DNA of 64,000 nucleotides, from contig JAKCWG010000856.1 of NCBI GenBank assembly GCA_021464415.1, positions 186,001 to 250,000 of the forward strand. Direction: 5' to 3'. Of this stretch, positions 31,227-44,489 are shown piece by piece (the first letter of the stretch is position 1; the number at the start of each line of letters is the position of its first letter). The position numbers were made by a program, and so were the translations under genes. The stretch comes from Lonicera japonica (Eukaryota; Streptophyta; Magnoliopsida; Dipsacales; Caprifoliaceae). Below the pieces are notes generated by a model. That model saw nothing but the letters and a program-made list of their open reading frames with translations. It made no database searches and had not been told where the DNA came from.

Positions 31227-34200
31227 TGTGACGCCCCGAATCCCGTTTTAAGATTTTCACCTCCAGGACCCGGTTAATCACGGATCCCGTGCGCGACAGC
31301 GGGTTTAAATACATAAAACACAACTTTTAAAACTTTTTCTTAATAAAATATGATCCATAGAAAAACTTGTTTTCAGAAAAATTCGGCATGTGGAGTTTGT
31401 TCAGATAGCAAACCGCCCTGTAAAAATCAAAACCATTTGTATACAAGTACCAACACAAACAATCCACATTAAAACCACTCCACATATGAAAATCCTCTTT
31501 GTATCAATTTACATGGAAAACAGTTTATACAACAAAACTGAAGTCAAAGCTTATACAAAAGTCTTTCTACATAATATAAAAAAAACAAAATATTATACAA
31601 TACTGCCCCTTTTTTAAAAAGGACCAAAAGTTGATTACGGACATCAGAGGCCTTCTAGACTTGTAACCCACGTGCCAATCCCTGAAGCTACACGTGCAAA
31701 ACTGGTTAGAAAATGGGATGAGCCAAAACCGAGCTCAGTGGGAACTATATAGGTTTTAATAGAAAATAAGTTCTTTACTTTTAATACCATAGTTTGAAAA
31801 CCTTGCCATGCAATGCAATTCACACCTAAGTACATATCGAACCTCACTAGGATTCCTATCCTAACCACCGGAAGCTAACTACCCGACTATCCAATCTCGT
31901 CTCTAGGCTTCCCACCAAGTAAACTCATTCCGGACTTCTATGCCACAAGAGAAAAGTTTTTCTAAAACCATCTCATTCCAAGCTCTACCTTCCTAAGGTT
32001 TGTCATGCTATGATAGATTCATTCTAAGGCTTGTATCGACACCATTCTCATCTATTCTATCGTCCTATCAAAAGATATAACCAAAGGCCAAGTATTTATT
32101 GTTTCCTCTATAATGTATAAGCAATAATACCATACAAGATGTCATACGATACAATAATAATGATAATATAAATAATACACATCCACAACAGATCGATTCG
32201 TATCGTATCTCTTGTATAATGCCTCGGTTTCACCCCGCGGTCTGACCAGGCCCCGAACAATGAATCCAGCGAGCCCCGAAGGATCTGAGGCTCTTATCCA
32301 TGTCTCCTCCAGGTGGGGTGGTAGCTCATGGACTTAGTTCTTTAAAAAGGTCATTCGGAGATAACCCACACGGCGATCAATTTCCCGGGAACAACACTAT
32401 AAATAGTTAACGAGGAGAACACCCATACAAGCTTTCACAACAGTCGAGAAGAACTACACCCTAGCAGGATGACATCCATTAGTAGTCTAACTACTTTCCG
32501 GAAAACTCACCATTGGATAAGTAGCAGCACATCGGACTTGCTCCCCTAGCTGGAAAAACTCTATAGCCCAGAACATATATTCCAATGGGAAGGCAAGATA
32601 CACAGAGTGGGCTCTCCTTTGTGGACAATCCAACCACATGTGGAGTCACCTCCTTCTTTTCCCGCGCACGGTTTAGGAAATTTCACCCAAGATCGATAAA
32701 TAGGCGGCCCGTCTTCGAGTCACGGGGAGCTACCCAATGCTCGGTCAATCATATCCAGCCCATATGTCTAATCGTAGTAACAAATATCACAGTCATTCAT
32801 TTCCCACAATGAATATCATCATCATCATCTATCATACATCACACATATGGCTAGTCAACATAAATAGATATAATACAATAGCCCACTATCCATTTATCAT
32901 AATTAACATCACCGTTAATCATTTCTACAACGTCTTCATCACGCGTACACTCCATATATTTATTGTCATGTGGTTATTCACATTATAAGGCCAACTAGTT
33001 CATTATTCGCGTCGTATATCTCATTACGCGCTATGGGTATCAAACTAAGGCCGTATGTATTTTATGATAGTTCACAATACATTTAATCAAGCCAAGTATC
33101 GAATAATATGTTACTAGCCTAACCGGCATATGACTACGGTTCACCATGGTCGAGCCAACCTACACCCAACAAGGTTATATTACTCACACCAATTAAGTAT
33201 ATCTGAGTGGTGTACTCGTCAATAGTATCAACAATGGTCTACGTGGGACGCTAGATTTCTAGGTTACTACTTACGGTTCCGCCTTTGTAACTTTTAGGAC
33301 AAACACATGGATAAGGCTCTACACTTGTTACTAACATCATAAATTCATATCTCTACCATTTATAATCCATAATCAACCATCCTATAGGCCCAAATCCCAA
33401 AACCCCAATTCTTAGGTCATACGAGTATCTACAAAGTGGGTTCATCATATATCTTTGGGTGTGTGAGCTAAAACGTGTATCTACTTGTCAAATCATGTGA
33501 TTGATGTCATAATCTATCATTATCAAACACTAATTAAAGCTTCATTTAGCCCACCCTACATGAGATGCATACACACATGGTTTTTGATGAAAATCCCCAA
33601 TTTGAAGTTTAAATCACTAATTCGTTAATCAAATGTTTGAAAACAAGTTTTAGTATAGTGTTCCCACCTTAAACAAGCCGTATCTCGAAGTTAATGGTGT
33701 GCGGAAGACCAATCACCAAACCCTAGCTCCAAGTGCAAGCTCCAATGGAGGAAGAAGGTGGAGAAGATGATGAATAGTGATCTTGGGTGGTGGTTTGGTA
33801 TTAATTATGTAGGGACTTTGTGTATGGATGATGGATGCCAAATGATCTCTCAAACACTCCCTAAAAATGAGCTCTCATCTCTTTCTAACTCCTCTCTTGT
33901 GTGCTGCTAAAAAATGGGAAGAAAATGGGTCAAAAATATGGTTTATACACTAAAAACACGCCGAGGTTAAGTGCCGGACCAGTCCACAAAATGGCCATAC
34001 CGATCCGCGCTATAAATTTGCATCTCTGGACCATTGTTCGTAATTTGGACATAACTTTTCTCTCAGAACTCCGATTGGAGTGATCTTTATATCCACAGAA
34101 AGTTATTTCAAAGATATACAACTTCCTCGAAGGAAGTTTTCTCAAATTTTGTACGGATTGTTCCTAGAAATTTTTCGAAGACAGCGCTACCGAACGAACA

Positions 34201-34595
34201 GAATTTAGCGATGGGCCTATTTCGCGCTCAATTTTGACCAAGTAGGAGCCTGAATTGGCTTTTGGCCAAAACACAAAAGTTGTAGATTGCATAAAAATTA
34301 AGACCCCAGTGCAAAAGAAAACTCAATCTTGCGAGGAATGAAGAAGTTACGCTGTTCCAAAGTTGGCTAAAAACAAGATTTCGCGTAAGGCCAAAACTCA
34401 TGATTTAAGAGCCAATATTGATTTGGACCACCCGAATCACTACACGATCACTCACACAAGTGTAGGTAGACTGATATGACTAATACGGAGTGCTAGAACA
34501 CTACGAGACTCCTCAATACATAATTTCACCACCCTAGGTGAAATTTACGAATGAATGAAGGTAACTGCGAAGAAACAGAAGAACGGGTTGTTACA
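31227..34595 (-). mobile_element. Probable solo LTR, 3.4 kb
   Basis: Starts TGTGACGCCCCGAATCCC and ends CGGGTTGTTACA, so both ends fit TG...CA and are imperfectly inverted (TGTGACGCCCCG against TGTAACAACCCG). The flanks are TTTTT on both sides (31222-31226, 34596-34600), a plausible but low-complexity duplication. No coding domain lies within. The length suits long Gypsy LTRs. Minus orientation is suggested by TGTATAAACC (plus about 33940-33950) with a transcribed-looking stretch after it. Small open frames are not credible. Confidence 0.62.
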
Positions 34596-34600
34596 TTTTT

Positions 34601-35188
34601 TGTATGATTTTTCTTAATGGGCTTTGTGCTGGAAGCAGAGAAAAATTGATGATAATATGAAAAGGATTGCCTCTATTTAGATTGGACAAAACTTTTAAAT
34701 TTCACAGTACCTAGCATTATTTTAGTTCTCAAGGAGTGGACTACATGCCAGCTAGTTTGGCCCCCTATGGATCTGCCCATGATCGATCCTAATATGTACG
34801 AACAAGATAAAAGATATTACAACATTATTGATGCTTTAAATTGAGATTCATGTGTAGCTAGACTAAATTATTGTAGGTGTTCATAACTATTATTTGAACT
34901 GTGTATAAATTTTCCATATTTAATGCCCCTTAGTACGTAGCACCTTTTGTATTTTTTATGTAACCAAGAATTCTTTCATTTTAAATACTTATATGGTTGA
35001 TCAAGATATTTTTTTTATGTGATAATATTTACTCTGCAACTACCCTCCTATTTGTTTAACTTTTCATTTTTGTAAAGTTCCAATGGGTTTTGAATTAAGA
35101 TTCTACTCAAAATTAATAACGCTTTATTAGTAAATATATTTACATGCAATTAATCAGCAGTACTGTATATACATTATTAAAAAATGTA
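34601..35188. other. AT-rich spacer
   Basis: I see no gene in it. Confidence 0.6.
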
Positions 35189-38100
35189 ATTTTTTTATTT
35201 TATTTTTTTTAAATGTAGCAGAATCCATTAAACCAATGAAGAGAAATCATGCAACAGACAATCGTCTAGACCATATAAGGAGAAATAGACCTAGCAAATT
35301 TGCCCAAATGGTGAGCCACAAAATTAACATCTCTTAACAAAAGAAAAGCTCACTCTATTACATGACAAACCCATTCTAAAATATCCACCACAACCGCACC
35401 GGCTGAAGAAAACCCGATTTCGCCTGACCGAATGGCATTAATCACCGTAATATTATCGCCTTCAAGGATGATGTCTCAAAACTCAGCTTTCAATGCAATC
35501 GTTACAGCCTCACGCGTAACCACCAGCTCAACACTCTCTGTCGAGAGGGCTTTACACCCATACTTGTTACACCCACATAGAATTTCTCCATATGATCCCG
35601 AATAACAACCCGAGTGCCAAGTAATTCTTTGCTAACTCGATCCCAAGCCGCATCAAAATTAATTTTAAACAAACCCACAAGGAACACTTCCCATTTAACT
35701 ACATGTGAACTAAAAGCAGTATTTAATGGTAAATTAGCATCTCTAAACTCAACGAACTAACCTTCCGCTTTATCAATTATACCATACGCAGTCCACAGGG
35801 CCGTTTCATGAAAGACAGAGTTACGCATAAACCAAATTACCACATTATAGTGACAAGTAATTCAATTTTCTCCACTTTAAGCTCCCACACGGCCTAAAAC
35901 CAATCCCACCTCTCCCTAATCTCCCAGAGATAGTCCCCAACAAAAAGCCCCGATACCAACCAAATTTGTTGTACATTTGAGCAGACCCAAATAGCATGCA
36001 TCCAGATTCATTATCTGCTCCACATAAGGGTCATAGAGATGATAAACCTACCTTTCTCTTAAATATGTTCAATCAAGTGGGCCATGAGTCCGACCAGATC
36101 CTCCATACAAAATGTCTTATTTTACCAGGAACATTTAATTTTCGTATATTTCGAGCCCAAGAACCACTCACTAACAAACTTCCCCCACCCCATCGTGACT
36201 ACGCTCCGAATCCCGCCGCGATTTGACCAGTGATACCCACTTTAATAGTATAGCTTCCAAACTGACCATAGTGCTAGATCAATTTATCGTCGACACCCAT
36301 TCTACTAGACTAGATACAAATAATATCCATATCAATACGTGCGAGTCTAATTAAGTTTTCATTCCAAGTAATTGCCATAAAGAAGCAGTTAATCACTAAC
36401 TTTCAAACATAAATTATTCTACTCAGCACTTGGCCAGGGACGGAGGTTTAAAGGTAATAGATCTCGGAAGCCACTGATCATACCAAACCGAAACATATTG
36501 TCCATTCCCAACGCTCCATCTAGATCCTCTCTCCAGGAAACATCGAGCATCACAAATACTTTTCCAAATAACTGAAACGCCACCCAATCTTCTCACATCC
36601 TAAAAAGAACAATTCGAAAAATATTTCTCCTTAAGAACCCTTGCCATGAAAGTCAACATATTTGAAATGATTCGCCACCCTTGCTTAGCCAGAACAGCTA
36701 AATTAAATGCCTACATATCTCGAAATCCTAACCCTCTATCATTCTCTGCGATACACAACTTATTCCAATTGACTCATTTCATCCGTTTTGAACTTTTATT
36801 GTTACTCCACCAAAAGTTGGAAATCAAAGAAGCAGGAATGGCACATACAAAAGCTGGGAGCTTAAAGCAACTCGTGGCATAGGTCAGGGAAGCTTGTGCA
36901 ATTGCTTTTATCTAGATCTCTTTTCGGGGAGAAATTTTGAGTTTGCACCCTAAATTTATGGCTGATATTTGAGTTTACACCCCTAATGTTTTTTTCTTTG
37001 TGTTTGCACCCTAACGTTAGTATAATCCGTTTGTCCCATTTAAATGAAGATATAAAATGATTATCTTACTCCTTGTTCTGCGCGTGAGTTTCGCGCTTGT
37101 TTGAAATACACAATAGAAAAAAGTCAAGTGCATAAGGAATTTGTTCGCTAAGGGGTTGTTTGTTTTGGTCACTTAAATTTGAAAACTAAATATTTTAAGA
37201 TTTAAGTGGTTTCAACATTTTTTGTTTACCAAAAAAATTAAATGATTTGCCACTTAAAACACCAAATTATAAAATACCTATTTTACCCTCTTTGTTTCTT
37301 ATTTTACATGTGATCTAAATAAACTAACAACAACAACAAAAAATTTATATTAAAAATAATTCAGTTTTTAGATGTGTTATATTCAAACAAACAACATTTT
37401 TTCTGATACAATTTTCAGGAGTAAACAAACAATTTTTTTAGTTTCAATTTCCAATTTTTAGTTGTTTTATGAAACTCCACCTAAATTGAAGAACATGCCG
37501 GAAAGAGCAGGAAAGAGATAAGAGAGTGGTCACTAATCTACGGTTTCTGGTTGGGACAGAGGATCAAAGCCTGTCGGAAGTAATCAGTGCATGTAACTCT
37601 TCAATCTTCTGTAGCAACGGGGTTCTATACTTTTCTTGGTTTGATGAAGCCCTAACCTGTGCACACAAATTTTTAGGGCTTTTTCATGTACTTCTCTGAA
37701 ATAGAACAAGAGAAGTTTTACATGAATCCACACAATTACAATGTCTATATTCTTCTCCAACGCACATAAAGTTTAAAAAAGGTACCCACTTCACTTTTTA
37801 TTCTTTGAATCCACTCAATTGTAGTGTATTTAGCTCTAATTGAACATATATTTATTGATTTGTTATGATTGTTAGTGGAGCGATTTGTTAATTGAGGTTT
37901 CAATAATGAAGTGATTAGAAAAATATATTAGTTAGAAAGATGAGTTAAATCTGAAATTCACTTGCATGTAGTGTCTTCCTCCAAGACTGATGCATTCTCT
38001 ATGAGTTCAGGACATTTTCCCACACTTTGTTCTCATAGAGATAATTCTAAAAAAATATTGAGTTGTAATTTGTGTCAATTGTCCCTGTTCTTATGCTTGT

Positions 38101-38793
38101 TTGATTATGCTTATCGTCCCCTCTTTGGTGGTTAAGTTATCTTGTGGCAAGGTAGTTTTATGCTCATTGTTTTTTGTGATCAATAATTTTTGCATTAATT
38201 TACCACGGGCTTCCCCAAATGCATGACATGAAACTATACCTCATTGCATTGAGCCCTGTTCCTCAAAAAAGGTATTAATACATTTTATTTACTTGGTATT
38301 GAAATTAATTTGTTGTTTACGAAATTTGTGTTCTGTCTTTCTATTCTTCCTCTCTCTGTTTTTTTTCTTAATTTGGTAGTGAATTAGGAGAATTTGGTAG
38401 TCTTCTCTCTTTCATTTCTTCCTCCTCTGTTTTTCTTTACTTATTGCACCATTGGATCATTTCGGGACAAGATGGTCATTTTGTCTTATGACTTAACTGA
38501 GATGAACTGTTTTGACTAACAGTGGGTTGCAAACCCAAAGAAAAAAAAATTTGGGGGGCAAACTCAAATATCGACCATAAACATAAGGTGTAAACTCAAA
38601 ATTTCCCCTTTTCCGGCCTTCGATAATAGTTTCTCTTTCCAACCTTTGACCTTCTTCCAAACCCAATCCTAAATATATTTGCAAAAGCCTTTTTCTTTGG
38701 ACGTATTCTTGCTGAACACAACTACACTCTTCTCAAGATTAATCTTTTTCTTGAAATTTTGGTTGAGCGTAGTAGCTTGGTTACTCTTGAAGG
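35189..38793 (-). pseudogene. LINE (non-LTR retrotransposon) fragment, 5' truncated, split by a TIR element
   Basis: Read on the minus strand, 38609-38793 gives LEKSVVVFSKNTSKEKG and KKVKGWKEKLLSKAGK. After the insertion 36926-38608 it continues with IKAIAQASLTYATSCFKLP, then NDRGLGFRDM, AFNLAVLAKQGWRIISNM and ARVLKEKYF, the post-RT region of plant L1-type LINEs. Near the 3' end FKINFDAAWDR and LGTRVVIRD (35502-35687) resemble the LINE-linked RNase H. An A-rich tail on the minus strand lies at plus 35189-35213. Many stops, including TGA at 36774-36776 where Trp is expected. The RT catalytic part is absent, so it is 5' truncated. Confidence 0.85.
36926..38608. mobile_element. 1.68 kb TIR element inserted in the LINE, 5-bp target duplication
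   Basis: Plus-strand left end GGGGAGAAATTTTGAGTTTG; right end complement GGGGAAATTTTGAGTTTACA. The inverted repeats extend beyond 90 bases through TATGG..GATATTTGAGTTT and TTTGTGTTTGCACCC. TTTTC flanks both sides (36921-36925, 38609-38613). Removing the element with one TTTTC copy restores the LINE frame across the junction (SKAGKEI, stop, IKA), proving the borders. No transposase frame is visible. The interior at 37140-37460 is AT-rich. Family relationship with 200-1149 is clear. Confidence 0.85.
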
Positions 38794-39221
38794 GGTGTTT
38801 TTTTATGCATCATGGAAAATGTTGCACAATATGCATTTTATGTAGATGTTAAACTTTTTTTTTTCATTCAATTGACCATTCTTGTAATTCTTGTATTTCA
38901 TCTTCTTTTTGTTATTGTTAAAGTTCTGCTTGTAATGTATACAAATCTATATCTTTTATGAGCTTGCATTCAAGAAAAAACATTCAGGGAGATCAGGTAG
39001 AGGAAGGTTTGTAAGAGTAGTCACCAGCAGAACAGGTTCGTTGTTCTTCCTTGTACTAATACAAATCTATGCTTCTCTTTTGAGGCTTCAAATAAATTGT
39101 CCATTTGTGCTTGAAACATACATGCATGCCCAAAAATTAGAAGTATCTCACATCTTTATGATCAAATGCAATATGCACAAATGGTGGGAAAATGACATCT
39201 ACAGCAATGAGGAGGAGCCTT
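38794..39221. other. AT-rich spacer
   Basis: I see no gene. ORF-like stretches are short and lack domain character. Confidence 0.55.
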
Positions 39222-39873
39222 TGTATTAATTCATGCATTAACCAAAAACCATTTTTTAGTGTTAATTACAATAATTAAACAAAACCGTTTTTTAAGATTT
39301 AATACGAATTAATACAAACGTTTTTGAATTTTCAAATCTCTTATTAAGAGAAATTTAAATAATAAAAAACGGGTGTCATTAAAGAGATTAAATGGAGAAG
39401 AAGAAAAATAAACTAGCTCTAGGTGCAAAACTTGACCCCGCACGGCTGGTCATTTTCGAAGCGACATTCGTGTCCACAGGTGCGGGCGCACACAAGCCAA
39501 GCTTGTGTCAGGCCAAATTCTATCCGTGATTTGCACCTCCCCTGCTCCTGGGTGCGCGAGAGAAAGCCTTATTTTTCTTAGAAACTTATAAGCTAGTGAA
39601 AGGTTATCCTTTATAAACTCATAAATTTTTTCCCAAAATTTCAATGTGGGACTTAACTTTTCTCATTCTATTTTCCATCTCAAAGAGCTCACTTTGGGTG
39701 ACAATTTCTCATTCGCCCCATATCCGTTTTGAGCGTACAAATACACAATCTCGATGTACTCTCGGAGGAGAACATGAATTTATTACTTTCTTTCACAACT
39801 GAGTGTGAAATCCCGTCTTAAAATTATCTTCAAAATGGCTCAAAAATGACTTTAATGTCTATTTTTTTCAACA
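39222..39873 (-). repeat. 3' LTR of the Copia element, U3 part only
   Basis: 652 bases matching 45268-45918. Its outer edge (plus 39222, TGTATTAATTC) lies where the other copy continues into a TATA box and leader. Confidence 0.75.
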
Positions 39874-40448
39874 ATTCCCCACATGAATGCAAATTGGTGA
39901 CCAAAAACAAGATAGACAAAGTGATAAAGTTCGGCGGTTGAAATCTGCATAGGATAAGTAGGTTTTACCCCTTGAACCTTCCCTTATGAAGATATGTTTA
40001 ATTTACTAACTAAACAGTAGACGCGATGTCCTTGAACTGTTCTGCCATTTGTGTAAACGACGACATATTTCATACAGGAGTCTTCCTAACACATTTTAGT
40101 TCTCACTATTATGTTCTTTATGGCCATGAACATATGCCTGGTTCTGCAAGAGTTCGCTAAGAAATGTGGCCTAAGAAATTCTCTTGAAAATGGCCCTTCT
40201 TCTCTCTTACATAGGTGATTTCTTAAATAAGAGTAACCCGCACTACTCCGTTCGATTTTATCGACACATAAGAATCATTAAAAGCTTAGCTTATGCTTTT
40301 CCTTACGGGTATCACTGTTTTAATCATAAGAATGGACATGGAAAAAATTCCCACAGTGATCCAACGTAGCCTTCACAATTTAGTTGTCCCTTTTGAACCT
40401 AGATCTTGGGATCTCCAGTCACGTAGGTTGGGTATCCATTGTATCGAC

Positions 40449-40870
40449 TTATTTATTCATGGGCTTTAGTCCCATTCCCCTTGATGACTTGTCAACTAAC
40501 TCTCTATTCAACCCTTTGGTTAACGGATCCGCAATATTATCTTTTGACTTTACAAAGTCGAGTGAATATAACTCCAGTTGAGAGTAGTTGTCTAATGGTA
40601 TTATGTCTTTGACAAATATGTCTAGACTTACTGTTATACATATTGCTTTGTGTCCTACCAATAGCTGATTCACTATCAGAGTGTATGCAAATTGGAGGCA
40701 CAGGTTTTGACCATATTGGAATATCCTCTAGAAAGTGGCGTAACCATTCAGTCTCTTTCCCACATTTGTCTAATGCAATAAATTCATATTGCATAGTGGA
40801 TCTAGCAATCACAGTTTGTTTTGAGGATTTTCATGATACTGCTCCACCCCCTAGTATAAATACGTAGCCG
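40449..40870 (-). pseudogene. Copia RNase H
   Basis: Contains MQYEFIALDKCGKETEWL, then CIHSDSESAIGRTQSNMYN, then SRHICQRHNTIRQLL and, in another frame, KSKDNIADPLTKGLNRE. These are the standard Copia RNase H motifs with the Asp of HSDS present. A frameshift near 40560-40660 separates them. The downstream sequence encodes the usual LEIPRSRFKRDN tail. Confidence 0.88.
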
Positions 40871-41960
40871 CTAGTGGATTTGGAGTCCTTTTCATTAGAT
40901 ATCCAATTTGCATCATTGTATCCTTCAAGTACAGCTGGATATCTTGTTTAGTGCAATCCGTAATTACGAGTAAACCGTAAGTACTTTAGTACTCTAATAA
41001 TTGCTTTCCAATGATCGACTCCAGGATTACTCGTATATCTGCTCAGTTTAATGACTGCATATGCTATGTCTGGTGTTGTACAACTCATTAAGTACATTAG
41101 ACTGCCTATCACTCTTGAGTATTCTACTTGCGAAATACTCTTTCCTTTATTCTTGGATAAATGTAAAGTTAAGTCTATGGGTGTTCTTGTCACCCCAGAA
41201 TTATCTTTATTAAATTTTTCAAGAATATTATCTACATAATGAGACTGACTCAATATGAACTCTTCTGATGTTCTTACGATTTTAATTCCCAAAATAACAT
41301 CAGCTAGTTCCATATATTTCATGTCAAACCTTGAATTTAACATGTTCTTTGTAGATTTGATCATCTTATCATTACTTCTAACAATAAGCATGTCATCTAC
41401 ATATAGGCATACAACGACATATCCATTCTCAGTATCTTTGACATAAATGCATTTGTCACATTCATTGATTTTGAATCCACTCGCAATCATAGCATTGTCA
41501 AATTTCTCATGTCATTGCTTTGGTTCTTGCTTTAAACCATATAAACACTTTACCAATTTACAAACTTTATTTTTTTGACCAGGAGCGAAAAAACTCTCAG
41601 GTTGTTCCATATATATTTTTTTCTTCTAAATCTCCGTTCAGAAAAGCAGTTTTCACGTCCATTTAATGTACTTCAAGATTGCGCAAAGCGGCAATTGCAT
41701 ATACCATTCTAATGGAATTTATTCTCGTTACAGGAGAATATGTATCAAAGTAATCAAGACCTTCCTTTTGTCTATACCCTTTGATCACAAGCCTTGCTTT
41801 ATATTTATCAATTGATCCATCTGGCTTTATTTTCTTTTTGAATATCCACTTAGAACCTAGAGGTTTGCTTCTAGGTCGAAGATCCACAAGTTCCCAAGTA
41901 TGATTTTGCAAAATAGAATCAATCACTTTTAATAGCTTCTTTCCATAAAAGTCCATCATT
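40871..41960 (-). pseudogene. Copia reverse transcriptase
   Basis: N-terminal part at 41663-41959: NHTWELVDLRPRSKPLGSKW, YKARLVIKGYRQKEGLDY, DTYSPVTRINSIR. Catalytic part at 40948-41490: [10 protein letters not shown] intact, then YVDNILEKF and [19 protein letters not shown]. The connecting LYGLKQEPKQ is followed by TGA (41512-41514) where the family has Trp (PKQWH). Other breaks lie at 41580-41660. Confidence 0.9.
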
Positions 41961-42950
41961 TGAATTCACATCTTGTTCATAAGTTTGAGGTTCACCTTCT
42001 AGCATATACGTCAAAAAATCTGGACCAAATGATTTTTCCGTTCTAGCCATTTTGCTACGTCTAGGCTCTACCTCAACTTCCTTATGAGCATCATTGATAT
42101 TCTCATGTGTACGCTTAGAAGAATTCGCTTCTTCTTTCTTACATGGAAACACATTTTCAAAGAATGATGCATTTCTCGACTCCATGATTGTATTCTTGTT
42201 TATATCAGGTATATTAGATTCATACACAAGAAATCGATAGGCATTATTATTTTGTGCATATACAATGAAAATGCAATCAACTGTTTTTGGTCCTATTTTC
42301 ACCGCTTTAGGCGAAGGTGCTACTACTTTAGCAAGACATCCCCACACGCATAAATAATTGTAAGATGGTTTTCTCCCTTTCCATAACTCATATGGAGTTT
42401 TCTCCTCTTTATTTTTGGGCACCTTATTTAAAAGGTAGTTAGCCGAAAGAATGGCTTCTCTCCACATGTTAGGTGACAAACCTGAACTAATCAAATTGCA
42501 TTCATCATTTCTTTCAATGTACGATTCTTTCGTTCAGCTATTCCATTAGATTGAGGAGAATAAAGTGCAGTCATTTCACGAACAATTCCATGTTGTGCAC
42601 AGAACTCATCAAATGGAAATTCATATTCACCCCCATGATCACCTCTAAGTACTTTGATTTTCTTGTTAAGTTGATTTTTAACTTCATTTTTATAGAGAAC
42701 AAATTTCTCTATTGCTTCATCCTTACTTTTAAGTAGATACACGTAACAAAATTTCGTGCTATCATCAACAAAAGTAATAAAATATTTATTACCACCTCTA
42801 GTTTGTGCCATCTTTAAATCACATATATCACTATGGATTAAATCAAGGGATCCAGTGTTTCTTTCAACATTAGGAAATGATGATCTTGTTTGTTTTGCCT
42901 CAACACAAGTTTCACATTTGTGTTTTGAATCAATTTAAAAAGAAGGTATA
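41919..42950 (-). pseudogene. Copia integrase
   Basis: The core is [28 protein letters not shown], then [11 protein letters not shown] and [20 protein letters not shown]. All three acidic residues (Asp, Asp, Glu) are present. The C-terminal part at 41919-42494 (NKVPKNKEEKTPYELWKGRK) is in another frame after a break at 42490. The zinc-binding [11 protein letters not shown] lies near 42900-42925 after a stop and frameshift. Confidence 0.88.
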
Positions 42951-42995
42951 TGATTTAAGTTAAATTAATTTTCGTAGAGAATCATAATTAACATG

Positions 42996-43418
42996 TCATA
43001 ATCTACCATGCCATAAATTTGAAGACTGAAGCATATAAGCAGAAGAAGTAGCTTTATTCTCATTATTGATAATAGTCATTACATTCAACTTAAAAAAACC
43101 ACCAGTTAAATACCCCTTTCCCACATACATCCCACTTTTGGACAAAACAAACTTATCAAACTCGAACACAAGCTTAAACCCATGATTGTTAAGCAAAGAA
43201 CCCGACACTAAGTTCTTACGGACTTTAGGCACATAAACCACATTGTTCAGAGTCAGAATCTTTCCAAACGTCATTTTTAGCAACACTTTCCCTTCGCCCT
43301 TGATCTCGGATGTGGCAGAGTTCCCCATATACATCTTCTCTCCATTTTCGATAGGTTGAAAAGTGGAGAATAAACCCTTATCAAAGCACACATGACGAGT
43401 GGCGCCAGTATCAATTCA
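42996..43418 (-). pseudogene. Copia protease and pre-integrase segment
   Basis: The active site IDTGATRH is intact, but TGA (43416-43418) stands directly before it where KWW is expected. The pre-integrase motif SSNLWHGRL ends at another TGA (42996) where relatives have Gly of LGHVN. Confidence 0.85.
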
Positions 43419-44426
43419 CCATTTTCTTGGATTCGACCCCACCAAATTCACCTCAGAAATGACTGCCGACAAATTGATATCCGAAACATCTTTAGTAATC
43501 TCTTCAATCATATTTGCTTCCTTGTTTCGGTTTCGTTTGGGTAGCCTACAATCGGAAGATTTGTGACCCAATTTGTCATATTTGAAACACTTGCCTTGAA
43601 ACTTTGGCTTTTTGGAGATTCCTCCTTTCGGCCCCAACACCTTCCCATTGCCTTTGTTGTTGTTCATCCTTGAACTTTGACCATGTTCCACTACATTTGC
43701 TTTGGCAGCAAAAGAAGTGGTGTTGGCCCCTCTTTTTTTTGACCCTTTATTATCTTCTTCAATTTGAAGCCTCTAGATAAGGTCTTCAACTCCCATTTTC
43801 TTTCGTTTGTGCTTTAAGTAATTCTTAGAATCGTTCCACGCCGGTGGTAATTTCTCGATTATGCATGCTACTTGGAAACTTTCGCTAAAAGTCATTCCTT
43901 CGGCGTGAATTTCATGCAAAATCAGTTGGAGTTCTTGTACTTGGCTTATTACAATCTTTGAATCAACCATTTTAAAATTAAGAAACTGGCCAACAATAAA
44001 CTTTTTGCCACCGGCATCTTCGATTTTATATTTATGGTCCAACGCCTCCCACAGTTCCTTAGCCGTTTTCTTTTCAATGTACACATTGTATAAAGAATTG
44101 GCCAAGCCATTCATTATAGTATTTCTAGTAAAGTAGTCGGCATGGTTCCAAGCATCTACAGCACTAACGGCTTGAACTTCTTGCTCACCCTCCTTGAGCT
44201 TAGGCCTCTCATTGGTTAGAAATCGAGCAAGATTAAGGGTGGTAAAATAAAATATCATTTTTTGTTGCCACCTCTTAAAATCTTGGCCATTAAACTTTTC
44301 AGGTTTTTCTCCTTTTACTACATTAGCAGTCATAGGGGTAGAAGTGGGAACAGTTCCAGAAGTAGTCACGGTAGGGTTCAATGGTGCTGCCGAAGTACTA
44401 GGAGTGACATTTGTTTCTGTAGTCAT
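43419..44426 (-). pseudogene. gag: Copia Gag (UBN2 type)
   Basis: ATG at 44424-44426. The UBN2-type domain includes KPEKFNGQDFKRWQQKMIFY and YKIEDAGGKKFIVGQFLNFK. A single in-frame TAG at 43773 separates it from the C-terminal half with RLQIEEDN. The zinc knuckle reads CFKYDKLGHKSSDC, where Tyr replaces the second Cys. Confidence 0.88.
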
Positions 44427-44489
44427 GGTACCTTAGCACATAAAAAAATGTAAGATTCTAGAAACACAAAGTTCCAATAAAAACCAGAA

